A stretch of 64,000 nt of DNA from positions 62,001-126,000 of the forward strand of contig JBKBLR010000005.1 in NCBI GenBank assembly GCA_046296195.1, written 5' to 3'. The notes under the pieces are model-generated. The model did not search any database. It saw nothing but the letters and a program-made list of their open reading frames with translations, and was not told where the DNA came from. Shown piece after piece: positions 36,011-43,995 of this stretch (position 1 is its first letter; each line of letters opens with the position of its first letter). Source of the stretch: Amphiplicatus sp046296195 (GTDB lineage Bacteria > Pseudomonadota > Alphaproteobacteria > Caulobacterales > Parvularculaceae). A program made the translations under genes and the position numbers.

Positions 36011-37158
36011 GACCGCAGCCCGAGGATCGTATCATTGTTCTCGCCGAGCGCGGGCGCGCGAGTCGCCTTGCTGCGTTCGCCGTTCACCTTGATCGGCGCG
36101 GCGAACATATGGAGCGCGCCGCCCGGCGCCGCGGGATGCGCGATGCTGTCGCGCATGCCGACACGGACGAGATAAGGATTCTCAATCGCCTGTTTCAGGT
36201 CGTAAACCGGCGCGAAAGGGACCTTGCCGCCGAGCATGGCCATCCATTCGGCGCCCGTGCGCGTGCTCGTCACGGCGTCAACCGCTTCGGTCAACGCATC
36301 GAGATTGGCGCGCCGGGCGGGGATCGTCGCGAAGCGCGGATCGGCGATGAGATGCGCCGCGCCGGCGAGCGCGCAGAACGCCTCCCAGAATTTCGGCGTC
36401 TGGCACATCAAAAGGCCCCAGCCGTCTTTCGTCCTGACGACCTGCGACGGCGCGATCGATGGATGCGCCCCGCGCGGCAGGCGCGCCGTGACGGGCCCGC
36501 CGTTCATCGCCCAGACGCCCGGATAGGTAAGCTGGTGCGCGGCGACGTCGAACAGGGAGACATCGACGTCACAGCCCTCGCCTGTCCGCCGCGCACGCAA
36601 AATCGCTGCGACGCAGCCGAGCGCCATTTGGGCCCCGGTCATGAAGTCGATGATGGAAAGGCCGAAGCGCGTCGGCGGCGCGTCCGGCTCGCCCGTCAGC
36701 ATCATGAAACCGGCTTCGGCCTGCATCAGATAGTCATAGCCAGGCCAGTCCGCGCGTTCGTTATCCCGTCCGTAGGCGGACAGGTGCGCGCAAACGATCG
36801 ACGGCTTGATCGTCCTGAGGTCGCCGAAGGTGATCTTCAGCTTGCCCGGCTGGTCGCCTCGGAGATTGTTGACGACGGCGTCGGCGGTCCGGACGAGATC
36901 CTCGAACGTCGCGCGGCCTTCCGCCGTCTTGATCTCCAGAGCGACCGATTTCTTGGATCGCGAAAAGGTCTGGAAGAACTGGCTGTCGCCTTCGCCGAGA
37001 AGGCAGGGACCGACGCTGCGCGACACGTCGCCGCCCATCGATGGCGATTCGATCTTGATGACGTCGGCGCCAAGCTCGGCAAGCAGCATCGAACCATATG
37101 GCCCCGCGCCATATTGTTCGACGGCGAGAATGCGGACGCCTTCAAGGAGCGGAATCAC
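36007..37158 (-). CDS. Family III (CaiB/BaiF) CoA transferase, copy 2
   Basis: I choose a GTG start at 37158, which overlaps the stop of the acyl-CoA dehydrogenase gene (GTGA) and gives MIPLLEGVRILAVEQYGAGPYGSMLLAELGADVIKIE, the canonical family start; 383 residues follow. The open frame extends upstream but not with family-like sequence. The catalytic Asp is in WPGYDYLMQAEAGFMMLTG, and EGCDVDVSLFDVAAHQLTYPG is typical. It is distinct from copy 1, and the two probably use different acceptor acids or form one complex. Confidence 0.9.
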   Translation of the reverse strand: MIPLLEGVRILAVEQYGAGPYGSMLLAELGADVIKIESPSMGGDVSRSVGPCLLGEGDSQFFQTFSRSKKSVALEIKTAEGRATFEDLVRTADAVVNNLRGDQPGKLKITFGDLRTIKPSIVCAHLSAYGRDNERADWPGYDYLMQAEAGFMMLTGEPDAPPTRFGLSIIDFMTGAQMALGCVAAILRARRTGEGCDVDVSLFDVAAHQLTYPGVWAMNGGPVTARLPRGAHPSIAPSQVVRTKDGWGLLMCQTPKFWEAFCALAGAAHLIADPRFATIPARRANLDALTEAVDAVTSTRTGAEWMAMLGGKVPFAPVYDLKQAIENPYLVRVGMRDSIAHPAAPGGALHMFAAPIKVNGERSKATRAPALGENNDTILGLRS

Positions 37159-38348
37159 GCGGGAATCCGCTTCACGAGCTGTTTGGCGATGATGATGCGC
37201 TGCATCTCGTTCGTGCCCTCGCCGATGCACATCAATGGCGCATCGCGGTAAAGCCGCTCGATCACATATTCCTTGGAATATCCGTAGCCGCCGTGAATGC
37301 GCATCGCCTCGGTCGCAACCTCGACGGCGGTTTCCGACGCGAAGTATTTCGCCATACCGGCCTCCATGTCGACGCGCTGGCCGGTGTCGTACATGCGCGC
37401 AGCGTCTTCGACGAGGAGTTCCGCGGCGCGTGTCTTGGCCGCCATCTCACCGAGCTTGAGCTGGATCGCCTGGTGTTCCGCGATCGGCTTGCCCATCGTC
37501 TTGCGCATCTGGGCGTAGCGCACGCTTTCCTCTAGCGCGCGCTGCGCGATGCCGACGGAGCGCGCCGCGATGTTGATGCGGCCGATCTCGAGCCCGCCGG
37601 TCGCCATGAAAAAGCCCTCGCCCTCCTTGCCGCCGACAAGGCTTAACTCAGCGTCGCATTCATAGTCCTCGAAAATGAACTCGCCGGAATCGATGCCCTT
37701 ATAGCCGAGCTTTTCAAGCTTCTTGCCGTTGCGCACGCCCTTCTTCAGCGCGCCCGTTTCGGGATCAATCTTGGTGATGATGAGGATCGACATGCCCTTA
37801 TAGCGCGGCTCGGCCGAAGGGTCCGTCTTCACGAGCAGCGCGTTCGCCTGGCCTTCGATCGCGTTCGATATCCAAGTCTTCGTTCCGTTGACGACGTAGT
37901 TGAGGCCGACGCGCTTCGCGACCGTGCGGATCGCCTGAAGGTCGGTGCCGGCGTCGGGTTCGGTGAGGCCGAGGCCGCCGCGCAGCTCGCCGGTCGCGAA
38001 TTTCGGCAACCAGTATTCCTTCTGACGTTCCGTGCCGAATTTCTGGACGATCTGCGCCATCATTAGATGCGAATTGAAGATGCCGGTCAGCGACATCCAT
38101 TCCTTGGCGATACGAGTCACGATCCGCGCATAGGTCGTCGCCGACAGGCCGAGGCCGCCGAATTCGGGCGCGATCAGCGCGCCGAAAAGGCCAAGCTCTT
38201 TCATATCCTCGACGAGCGCGCGCGGATATTCGTTGTCGTGCTCGAGCTTCATCGCGACAGGCGCGACTTTCGTCCGCACCCATTTGTCAATCGTTTGGAG
38301 AACGAGGGCTTCGTCTTCTGCGTTGAAATCAGCGGCGCCGTCGGCCAT
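37155..38348 (-). CDS. Acyl-CoA dehydrogenase
   Basis: The 397-residue flavoprotein has the full acyl-CoA dehydrogenase fold: LGLTEPDAGTDLQAIRTVAKR (about residue 125), WISNAIEGQANALLVKTD, and the catalytic Glu in MCIGEGTNEMQRIIIAKQLV (about 380). Like short-chain members, it would introduce a double bond alpha-beta to the thioester and pass electrons to ETF. Placed with CoA transferases, a MaoC hydratase and a CitE-type lyase, an alkylsuccinyl-CoA or methylsuccinyl-CoA-type substrate is plausible (inference). The gene is followed directly by CoA transferase copy 2 with overlap. Confidence 0.93.
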   Translation of the reverse strand: MADGAADFNAEDEALVLQTIDKWVRTKVAPVAMKLEHDNEYPRALVEDMKELGLFGALIAPEFGGLGLSATTYARIVTRIAKEWMSLTGIFNSHLMMAQIVQKFGTERQKEYWLPKFATGELRGGLGLTEPDAGTDLQAIRTVAKRVGLNYVVNGTKTWISNAIEGQANALLVKTDPSAEPRYKGMSILIITKIDPETGALKKGVRNGKKLEKLGYKGIDSGEFIFEDYECDAELSLVGGKEGEGFFMATGGLEIGRINIAARSVGIAQRALEESVRYAQMRKTMGKPIAEHQAIQLKLGEMAAKTRAAELLVEDAARMYDTGQRVDMEAGMAKYFASETAVEVATEAMRIHGGYGYSKEYVIERLYRDAPLMCIGEGTNEMQRIIIAKQLVKRIPA

Positions 38349-38360
38349 GGGCGTCCTCCT

Positions 38361-38888
38361 TCAATAATTCGGGACCTTGTCGTCGACGGCGTTGCCGCGT
38401 GTCGGAATCAGCATGTTGCGAACGAATGTGCAGACCATTTCGCCGCGCTGGTTTTTGCCGATGGTGCGGATCGTCACGATCCCTTGCGTGGGGCGCGATT
38501 GCGACCGCCGCTTTTTCAGCACCTCGCTCTCGCCATAGATGGTGTCGCCCGCGAAGACGGGCGCGGTGAACTTCACCTCGTCCATGCCGAGATTGGCGAT
38601 CGCCTTCTGCGAACAGTCGGTCACGCTCATGCCGATGAGGATCGCGAGCGTATAGGGGCTGACGACTAGGTTCTGCTTGAACTCCGAATATTTGGCGTAT
38701 TCGGCGTCGAAATGCATCGGATGGGTGTTCATCGTCATCAGCGTAAACAGGTGATTGTCATATTCCGTCACCGTCTTGCCGGGACGGTGCTCGTAGACAT
38801 CGCCTTCCTTGAAGTCCTCGAAATAGCGCCCGAAAGTCTCGCGATAGCGGTTTGGCCCTACTTCCTTCCACTGCTGGACCATGGTCAT
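38361..38888 (-). CDS. MaoC-family enoyl-CoA hydratase
   Basis: The 175-residue hot-dog-fold protein shows the hydratase motif with the Asp/His pair (residues about 50-65: TMNTHPMHFDAEYAKYSEF) and the later GMDEVKFTAPVFAGDTIYGESEVLKKR. It would hydrate an enoyl-CoA such as mesaconyl- or itaconyl-CoA. The first start at 38888 overlaps the stop of the CitE-type gene (ATGA); an ATG two codons later is equally possible. Its position between the lyase and the dehydrogenase predicts dehydrogenation, hydration and then C-C cleavage. Confidence 0.9.
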   Translation of the reverse strand: MTMVQQWKEVGPNRYRETFGRYFEDFKEGDVYEHRPGKTVTEYDNHLFTLMTMNTHPMHFDAEYAKYSEFKQNLVVSPYTLAILIGMSVTDCSQKAIANLGMDEVKFTAPVFAGDTIYGESEVLKKRRSQSRPTQGIVTIRTIGKNQRGEMVCTFVRNMLIPTRGNAVDDKVPNY

Positions 38889-39712
38889 TCCTGTTTCGCT
38901 TTGGCGGCGAGCACTCGCGCGGCGGCGCGCAGCACCGGTTTCTCGATGAGCTTTCCTTCAAGCAGCGCGACGCCACCCTCGGCCTCGCGATAGGCGGCCG
39001 CAATGCGTTCGGCTTTGGAGACCTCCTCAGCGCTTGGCGAGAAGATCTCGTTGATTGCGGCGACCTGCGACGGGTGGATGCAGGCGCGTCCGTGAAATCC
39101 CATCGCGCGCACGCGCGCGGATTCGGCGCGCAGCCCCGCCTCATCGCGCACGTCGAGGAAAGGAACGTCCATCGTCGCGCAGCCCGCCGTCGCCGCGGCG
39201 GCGACAATCGAGGCGCGCGCATGATAGAGCGCGTCCCAGCCCATGTCGGCACCGATCGAGGCCGAATAATCGGCCCCGCCGAACATGACCCCGCCAACCG
39301 GTCCGGCGGCCGCAGCGATACCCGGCAGTTGCGCAAGCGCCTCCGGCGTTTCGAGAAGCGGCCAGAGCGCGGGACAGCGCGCGGCGAGAACGGCGGCGAC
39401 CTGCTCGAGGTCGAAGCCCCCACGCGCCTTGGGGATCATGAGGAAGGCGGGCGCCGCCTTGCTGTCGAGCAAGGCGATGAGGTCGCGCAATCCATCGGAC
39501 GTCGTCAGCGCGTTGATGCGAAACCCGACCGCAGGCCGCGCCGGCGCGGCTGAGAGGAACTGAAATGTCTCGCGCCGCGCCCCTTCCTTGAGCTCTGGCG
39601 CGACCGCATCCTCAAGGTCGATGCAAACGGCGTCGGCGCCCGACGCACACGCCTTCTCGAAGCGGTCAGGCCGCGATCCCGGCACGAAGAGCAGCGATCG
39701 GAAGGCGGCCAT
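38885..39712 (-). CDS. CitE/HpcH-type CoA-ester lyase
   Basis: The 275-residue TIM-barrel protein resembles citramalyl-, malyl- and beta-methylmalyl-CoA lyases. RSLLFVPGSRPDRFEKACASGADAVCIDLEDAVAP is the standard start with the Mg-binding Asp/Glu, and GVMFGGADYSASIGADMG and FHGRACIHPSQVAAINEIFSPS are conserved. It would cleave a 3-hydroxyacyl-CoA such as citramalyl-CoA to an acyl-CoA plus a keto acid. It is the first gene of the operon that continues with MaoC, acyl-CoA dehydrogenase and two CoA transferases, and its promoter holds the second palindrome type 34 bp upstream. Confidence 0.92.
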   Translation of the reverse strand: MAAFRSLLFVPGSRPDRFEKACASGADAVCIDLEDAVAPELKEGARRETFQFLSAAPARPAVGFRINALTTSDGLRDLIALLDSKAAPAFLMIPKARGGFDLEQVAAVLAARCPALWPLLETPEALAQLPGIAAAAGPVGGVMFGGADYSASIGADMGWDALYHARASIVAAAATAGCATMDVPFLDVRDEAGLRAESARVRAMGFHGRACIHPSQVAAINEIFSPSAEEVSKAERIAAAYREAEGGVALLEGKLIEKPVLRAAARVLAAKAKQE

Positions 39713-39745
39713 CGAGCCGTGCCTTTCTGGGACGTCGGGGTACTT

Positions 39746-39759
39746 TGTCCGGACAAAAT
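39746..39759. promoter_or_regulatory. Second operator type, site B (perfect palindrome)
   Basis: TTTGTCCGGACAAA is a perfect 14-bp palindrome in the 90-bp gap upstream of the CitE-type operon (start 34 bp to the left). It shares TTTGTCCGGACA with the site at 32795. The GntR/UTRA regulator at 34132-34857, which lies between the two sites, is the likely binder. Confidence 0.65.
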
Positions 39760-39802
39760 ATCCCGCCCCCGGCGGCCGGTCAAACGGATTCGAGAACCGC
39801 GC

Positions 39803-40495
39803 TCAGAACGGCTTCACAGCGCCGAAAAACGCGGTAGTCATGATCCCAATCCAATAGAAATAGGCGATGGTCCGCCCGAGTCTGATCGACTTCTTGAGCT
39901 TCAGCTCCGCGTCGGGGTTGGGTCCCTGCGCGATGATCGGGAACAGCTTGCGCCATTCATGCATGATGACCCGCAAGACGAAACCGAAACACAGCATCAG
40001 TCCATAGGTCAGGATTTTCGCCGAATACCATTTTTGGCCCTCGCTCGCCGCAAAGGGGCCGTATCCGAAAAGCGAGGTCAGCGCCGTGATGATCAGTGTC
40101 GGGATGATGATGTAGCGCGTCCAGTCCTCGATATCAGAGAGCGTGTTGCCGAGCTTCGAGCCCCGGAAGGAAAAAGCGCCGAGCGTGATCGCGACCCAGC
40201 CGGCCCAGAGGAGCCACATGAGGAGGAGCCAGCCGCCGCCGAAGGGCTGGACGCCCCAGATGTGCCCCATATGCAGGCCGAGCGGCAAAAGCGTGATGAT
40301 GCCGAGCCGCGCCAGGATGTCGATACGGTAGGCGGTGTCCATGTGGCGCTTCCTCTCGTCGAAAGTGAGCGACGGATTGACGACTTTGTAAGACGTCTGG
40401 AACACGCCCCACTCGCCGCCAAGCCAGTAGACCATGGCGATGATGTGCAGCCAGCGCAGGATCGCCAGCTCGTGGGTGGCCAGAAATTCCGTCAT
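39803..40495 (-). CDS. Multi-pass membrane protein with intramembrane histidines
   Basis: The start at 40495 (MTEFLATHELAILRWLHIIAMVYWLGGEW), behind GAGGGAG, gives 230 residues with about five or six hydrophobic helices: near 13-30, 65-85, 90-115, 130-150, 165-185 and 210-228. Histidines lie inside or at the ends of helices (LRWLHIIAMVYW, LPLGLHMGHIWG, LRVIMHEW), as in small b-haem membrane proteins of the CopD type. I do not recognise a defined family. It could be an electron-transfer partner or a transporter component. It is transcribed alone, from a promoter with the best-matching cluster operator in the window. Confidence 0.7.
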   Translation of the reverse strand: MTEFLATHELAILRWLHIIAMVYWLGGEWGVFQTSYKVVNPSLTFDERKRHMDTAYRIDILARLGIITLLPLGLHMGHIWGVQPFGGGWLLLMWLLWAGWVAITLGAFSFRGSKLGNTLSDIEDWTRYIIIPTLIITALTSLFGYGPFAASEGQKWYSAKILTYGLMLCFGFVLRVIMHEWRKLFPIIAQGPNPDAELKLKKSIRLGRTIAYFYWIGIMTTAFFGAVKPF

Positions 40496-40536
40496 TGCTC
40501 GCTCCCTCTGCGACGGGGACCGCTCCGCGGCTGCGG

Positions 40537-40556
40537 TCAAATGATATATCATTTGA
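40537..40556. promoter_or_regulatory. Cluster operator, site 4 (perfect 20-bp palindrome)
   Basis: TCAAATGATATATCATTTGA is a perfect 20-bp palindrome 42 bp upstream of the membrane-protein gene. It extends the 14-bp core by 3 bp on each side and is the best example of the motif. Confidence 0.8.
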
Positions 40557-40611
40557 AAGGCCGGCGACGGCAAGCGGCTTTTTGCCCCGGCCACCGGCCG
40601 GCAGCCCTGCC

Positions 40612-41196
40612 CTATTTCCGGCGCGGATCGCGGATCAGCCGGTTCAGCTCGACCGTATGGCCGTCAGGATCGGTCAGCATCGAGACCATGACCTCAATAT
40701 CGCCGGCCGGCGAGGGATATTTCCGGAGCTTTGGTTCGCCGACAACGCGCACATTCTTCACTTTCGCTGCGCGCGCGAAGGCGGCGTCGAGATCGTCCGA
40801 ATTGAACAGGAGCACGATGTCGCCCGGCGTGAAATCGGCGGCGTCGGGCGGTTTGCGGTCGAATCTCGTCTGGTCGAGAAACTGCCAGAGGCCGAGCATC
40901 CCGATATAGTCGTTGTTCGCCTTGAGAAGCACGAGCCGCGAGCGGTTCTTGCCGTCCGATTCCGCCCGCCCGAGATTGGGCGAGGTCAGTTCCTCGTCAT
41001 AGGCGACCGTCATGCCGAGCGCGTCGCGATAGAGCGCCAGCGAATTTTCGATGTCGCGCACGATGAGGGTCGTCCGCCGGAGGTCGAGCGGATTGCGCGC
41101 GTAATCCGCCGCCGCCGTCGTGGCGGGCGCTTCCGGCCGGCTTGCGCAGGCGGTCATCAATAGCGCGCCGGCCAGAATAAAAAGCCGTTTTATCAT
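40612..41196 (-). CDS. VOC-fold lipoprotein
   Basis: The 194-residue protein starts MIKRLFILAGALLMTACAS, a type II signal peptide with the lipobox MTAC (Cys at about 17). The mature part is one VOC module: LRRTTLIVRDIENSLALYRDALGMTVAYDEEL, a middle strand NNDYIGMLGLWQFLDQ, and MLTDPDGHTVELNRL at the end. The 'PDGHTVEL' end retains the Glu ligand but the His in the first strand is not evident. It is thus a membrane-anchored periplasmic VOC protein, the second exported one in the cluster, and is translationally coupled (ATGA) to the CpcT/CpeT gene. Confidence 0.82.
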   Translation of the reverse strand: MIKRLFILAGALLMTACASRPEAPATTAAADYARNPLDLRRTTLIVRDIENSLALYRDALGMTVAYDEELTSPNLGRAESDGKNRSRLVLLKANNDYIGMLGLWQFLDQTRFDRKPPDAADFTPGDIVLLFNSDDLDAAFARAAKVKNVRVVGEPKLRKYPSPAGDIEVMVSMLTDPDGHTVELNRLIRDPRRK

Positions 41197-41834
41197 TCAA
41201 TCCCCTTGCCCTTACGAATGAAGATGTAGCCGCCGGCGGCCGGTCCCCAGACGTGCCCGCCGTCCGCCGCGAACCCGCGGTCCCAATTAACGTAGCGATC
41301 CTCGACCGTCACGCCGAGGCTCAAAGCGTAGGCGGCGCCCTTATAGGCGTTTGGGCATCGCTCCGATTCTGAGCGCCACATTTTCTCGGCGACGCGCGTC
41401 GCGGTGATCGCGCACTCGCTGGGGAGGAGGTCATCCGGGCCCATGCCGGCGAGCGGGGTTTTCTTGCGCCAGGCGCCTCTTGCTTTTTCCGGCGCCTTGA
41501 GGCGATGCACGGTGCGCCGCACGACGCCGGGCGCGGTCTCCACCGAATGAATGACGCGCGCGAAATAGGGCTCATTCTTCTTCGTCGCGTCGAGCGCGTC
41601 CGGCCGGTCGCCGAGTAGCGCCTGCTCCTGATAGAGCCACACGCCATCCGCGCGCGCTGGCCAGATGCGAACGATCTCAGACTCAGCCACGCTGTAGCGA
41701 TCATCGCGCGCCGACTGGTCGATGGTCGTGAAGCTGCCGACCGAGAGCGCGGTCAGTTCGTCAAGATAAGAACGCGCGTCGGACGCTTCTGCGGACGTCG
41801 CAGCGAGGCTCGCAATCAGGGCGAAAAGGCGCAT
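41193..41834 (-). CDS. Exported CpcT/CpeT (bilin lyase)-family protein, copy 1
   Basis: The start at 41834 gives 213 residues with a signal peptide (MRLFALIASLAATSAEAS). The mature part follows the CpcT/CpeT pattern: LDELTALSVGSFTTIDQSARDDRY, then RIWPARADGVWLYQEQAL (the conserved 'DG-x-WLY-x-EQA'), then EPYFARVIHSVE, RLKAPEKARGAW, and finally WDRGFAADGGHVWGPAAGGYIFIRK. In cyanobacteria this fold attaches phycobilins to phycobiliproteins; proteobacterial members have no known role. The bilin-binding fold, export and cluster operator (site 5) are the main clue to a tetrapyrrole-related substrate. Confidence 0.82.
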   Translation of the reverse strand: MRLFALIASLAATSAEASDARSYLDELTALSVGSFTTIDQSARDDRYSVAESEIVRIWPARADGVWLYQEQALLGDRPDALDATKKNEPYFARVIHSVETAPGVVRRTVHRLKAPEKARGAWRKKTPLAGMGPDDLLPSECAITATRVAEKMWRSESERCPNAYKGAAYALSLGVTVEDRYVNWDRGFAADGGHVWGPAAGGYIFIRKGKGIE

Positions 41835-41835
41835 C

Positions 41836-42717
41836 CTACGTCTCCTGACAGGGAAAGGCCGCGGCAAAGGCGCGCGCAATCTCCTCGCGCGAGGCGATGA
41901 AAACGTCATCGCGGCCGGAGACGGCGCCAAGAAATTTTTCGAGCGCGCCGATCCGGCCCGGCCGGCCGATGATGCGCAAATGAAGACCAAGGGACATCAT
42001 CCGCGCGCCCTCTTCGCGGGATTCCTTCAGCAGCCATTCGACGCTGTCGGTCGCATAACGAAGCCAGTCCGCCGCCGTCAGCGAGGGGGCGAGCCAGAAT
42101 TTCATGTCATTGGAGTCTAGCGCATAGGGCATGATGACCATCGGCTTCACGCCGGCGCCGGTTTCCACGCGATCCCAGAACGGAAAATCGTCGGAATAAT
42201 CGTCCATGTGATAGAAGAAGCCTTCCTCCGCGAGGAGGCGACGCGTGACGTCCGTATGCAGATAGCGCGACAGCCAGCCGACGGGGCGCCGACCGCAGGT
42301 CTTTTCGATCGAGGAGACGGCCTTGCGGATAAAGTCGCGTTCCTTTTCCTCGTCCATCCAGTATTGATGCGCCCAGCGCCAGCCATGGCTGCACGGCTCG
42401 TCGCCGCGACGCCGGATCGCTTCCGCGATTTGCGGCGCACGCTCCAACGCAAGGCCCGCCGCGGTCCAGGTGACGCGGACCTTGTAGGCGTCAATCAGCT
42501 TCAGGACTCGAGGAAAGCCGGCCTTGATTCCGTACTGGTAATTCGATTCATTGCCATGCATCCGTATCGGCTTTGAAACCGTGACCGACAATTCATCGAG
42601 CGGCTCGGGACCCCGGTCGCCGTCGCGGATGTTCTGTTCTGCGCCCTCCTCGACATTGATGACGATCGACAAGGCGAGCCTTGCGCCGTTTGGCCAGCGG
42701 AATTCTTTACGGTCCAT
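41836..42717 (-). CDS. Polysaccharide deacetylase-superfamily hydrolase (imidase-like), copy 3
   Basis: The 293-residue protein is the third NodB-type hydrolase of the cluster and the one closest to known imide and allantoin hydrolases. FRWPNGARLALSIVINVEEGAE is the first strand, EPCSHGWRWAHQYWMDEEKERDFIRKAVSSIEKTCGRRPVGWLSR is the His-containing core, and FFYHMDDYSDDFPFWDRV and MVIMPYALDSNDMKFW follow. It has no signal peptide. It shares a base with the stop of the SDR gene and lies 1 bp from the CpcT-like gene, so it is part of the operon from 43870. Confidence 0.85.
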   Translation of the reverse strand: MDRKEFRWPNGARLALSIVINVEEGAEQNIRDGDRGPEPLDELSVTVSKPIRMHGNESNYQYGIKAGFPRVLKLIDAYKVRVTWTAAGLALERAPQIAEAIRRRGDEPCSHGWRWAHQYWMDEEKERDFIRKAVSSIEKTCGRRPVGWLSRYLHTDVTRRLLAEEGFFYHMDDYSDDFPFWDRVETGAGVKPMVIMPYALDSNDMKFWLAPSLTAADWLRYATDSVEWLLKESREEGARMMSLGLHLRIIGRPGRIGALEKFLGAVSGRDDVFIASREEIARAFAAAFPCQET

Positions 42718-43550
42718 CAGTGCGGCTCCTCCCCGCCCGAGACGTTCATGCTCTCGCCGGTGATGTACTGCGCATCGTCCGAACAGAGAAAGGCGACCGC
42801 CGCCGCCGTGTCCTCCGGCAGGCCGGGTCGGCGCAGCGGGATGCGGTTCTTCATCGCTTCGAGATATTCCTCGACCGATTTCGCGCCGACGACTTTCGAG
42901 AAATATTCGTTCTGCCAGGCGCCGAGGCCCGTCGTGACATGGTTCGGGCAGACATTGTTGACGGTGATTCCATGCGGCCCGAGTTCGATCGAGGCGGAGC
43001 GCACGAGGCCGACAAGCCCATGCTTCGAGGAGGTGTAGGCCTGCGCATGGGGAAAGCCCGACTTCGCCGCCTGACTTGCGATATTGACGATGCGCCCGCC
43101 GCGCCCATGATCGATCATGCGCCGCGCCGCCGCTTTCAAGCCAAAGAAGGCGCCCGTCAGATTGACGTCGATGACCGCCCGCCAGTCGGCTTCAGTCACC
43201 TCCATCAAGGGCTTCATGATGTAGCCGATGCCCGCATTGTTGACCCAGATGTCGAGCGAGCCGTGGGTTTTCACGGCATGATCGGCGAGCGCCTCCATGT
43301 CGGCGAGCGAGCGCACATCGGCGGTGAAAGTCGACGCGTCGGCGCCGAGTTTCCTGATGTCGGCAGCGATCTTGTCCATTTCCTCGGTCGCGCCGATATG
43401 GACGCTGGCCGTCGCCGCATCGCGCGAGCGTCCGAGATCCGAAATGACGATGGCGGCCCCTTCGCGCGCAAGGCGTGTGGCGATCGCTTCACCAAGCCCC
43501 TTGTGGCGCCCCGACCCCGTGATGACCGCCGTCTTGCCGTTGAAGCGCAT
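42717..43550 (-). CDS. Short-chain dehydrogenase/reductase
   Basis: The start at 43550 (MRFNGKTAVITGSGRHKGLGEAIATRLAREGA) gives 277 residues of a classical SDR. The nucleotide motif is TGSGRHKGLG, NNAGIGY follows, and the catalytic Ser-Tyr-Lys is in NIASQAAKSGFPHAQAYTSSKHGLVG (about residue 165-185). The end YITGESMNVSGGEEP is standard. It would oxidise an alcohol or reduce a ketone with NAD(P). Its position between the REDY-like and imidase-like genes makes it part of the ring-processing operon. Confidence 0.92.
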   Translation of the reverse strand: MRFNGKTAVITGSGRHKGLGEAIATRLAREGAAIVISDLGRSRDAATASVHIGATEEMDKIAADIRKLGADASTFTADVRSLADMEALADHAVKTHGSLDIWVNNAGIGYIMKPLMEVTEADWRAVIDVNLTGAFFGLKAAARRMIDHGRGGRIVNIASQAAKSGFPHAQAYTSSKHGLVGLVRSASIELGPHGITVNNVCPNHVTTGLGAWQNEYFSKVVGAKSVEEYLEAMKNRIPLRRPGLPEDTAAAVAFLCSDDAQYITGESMNVSGGEEPH

Positions 43551-43555
43551 ACCTC

Positions 43556-43870
43556 TCAACCGAGCTTTTCTGTGGTGATGAAGACGAGATCGGCAGTCAT
43601 CGCCTGAAACTCGGCGGCGATTTTCTGCATGGCCTCGGACCCCACATCCGCGGCGAAGCGGGTCATGTCGGCGATGTCGATGATCTCGAGATAGGCGTAA
43701 GGGGGCCTTGCCTCCGAGCCGAGCAGGCCAGTGCACCGGAAGACCTCGAATTTCTCGATCGAAATGAGGCCGTTGACGGTCGGCAGGTCGACCCGCCGCG
43801 CCCAGGCCTCGTAATCCTCGACGCTGACGCCCGGCTTCAGGTTGAACAGTGCGACAATCCGCGTCGTCAT
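43556..43870 (-). CDS. REDY-like (HapK) small protein
   Basis: The 104-residue protein starts at 43870 (MTTRIVALFNLKPGVSVEDYEAWARRVDLPTVNGL) and fits the REDY-like/HapK family of small dimeric alpha-beta-barrel proteins. Other matches are FEVFRCTGLLGSEARPPYAYLEIIDIADM and FQAMTADLVFITTEKLG. The family is named after RedY of a tripyrrole (prodiginine) gene set, and its reaction is not settled. It is the first gene of the operon REDY-like, SDR, imidase-like, CpcT-like, VOC, and lies 42 bp from operator site 5. Confidence 0.7.
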   Translation of the reverse strand: MTTRIVALFNLKPGVSVEDYEAWARRVDLPTVNGLISIEKFEVFRCTGLLGSEARPPYAYLEIIDIADMTRFAADVGSEAMQKIAAEFQAMTADLVFITTEKLG

Positions 43871-43911
43871 GGCCGCCTCCCTTTTGATCTGGCTCAAAAA
43901 GCCCTATCTTA

Positions 43912-43925
43912 AATGATATACCAAC
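43912..43925. promoter_or_regulatory. Cluster operator, site 5
   Basis: AATGATATACCAAC matches the left half of the palindrome perfectly and the right half partly. It lies 42 bp before the REDY-like gene and 71 bp before the divergent methyltransferase gene. Confidence 0.6.
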
Positions 43926-43995
43926 TTAATTGACGCCGCCGCGCAAGGCCCGAACGGCGAAAGGGCGGCGCCGACCGAGCAACCGGAGAGCCGCC

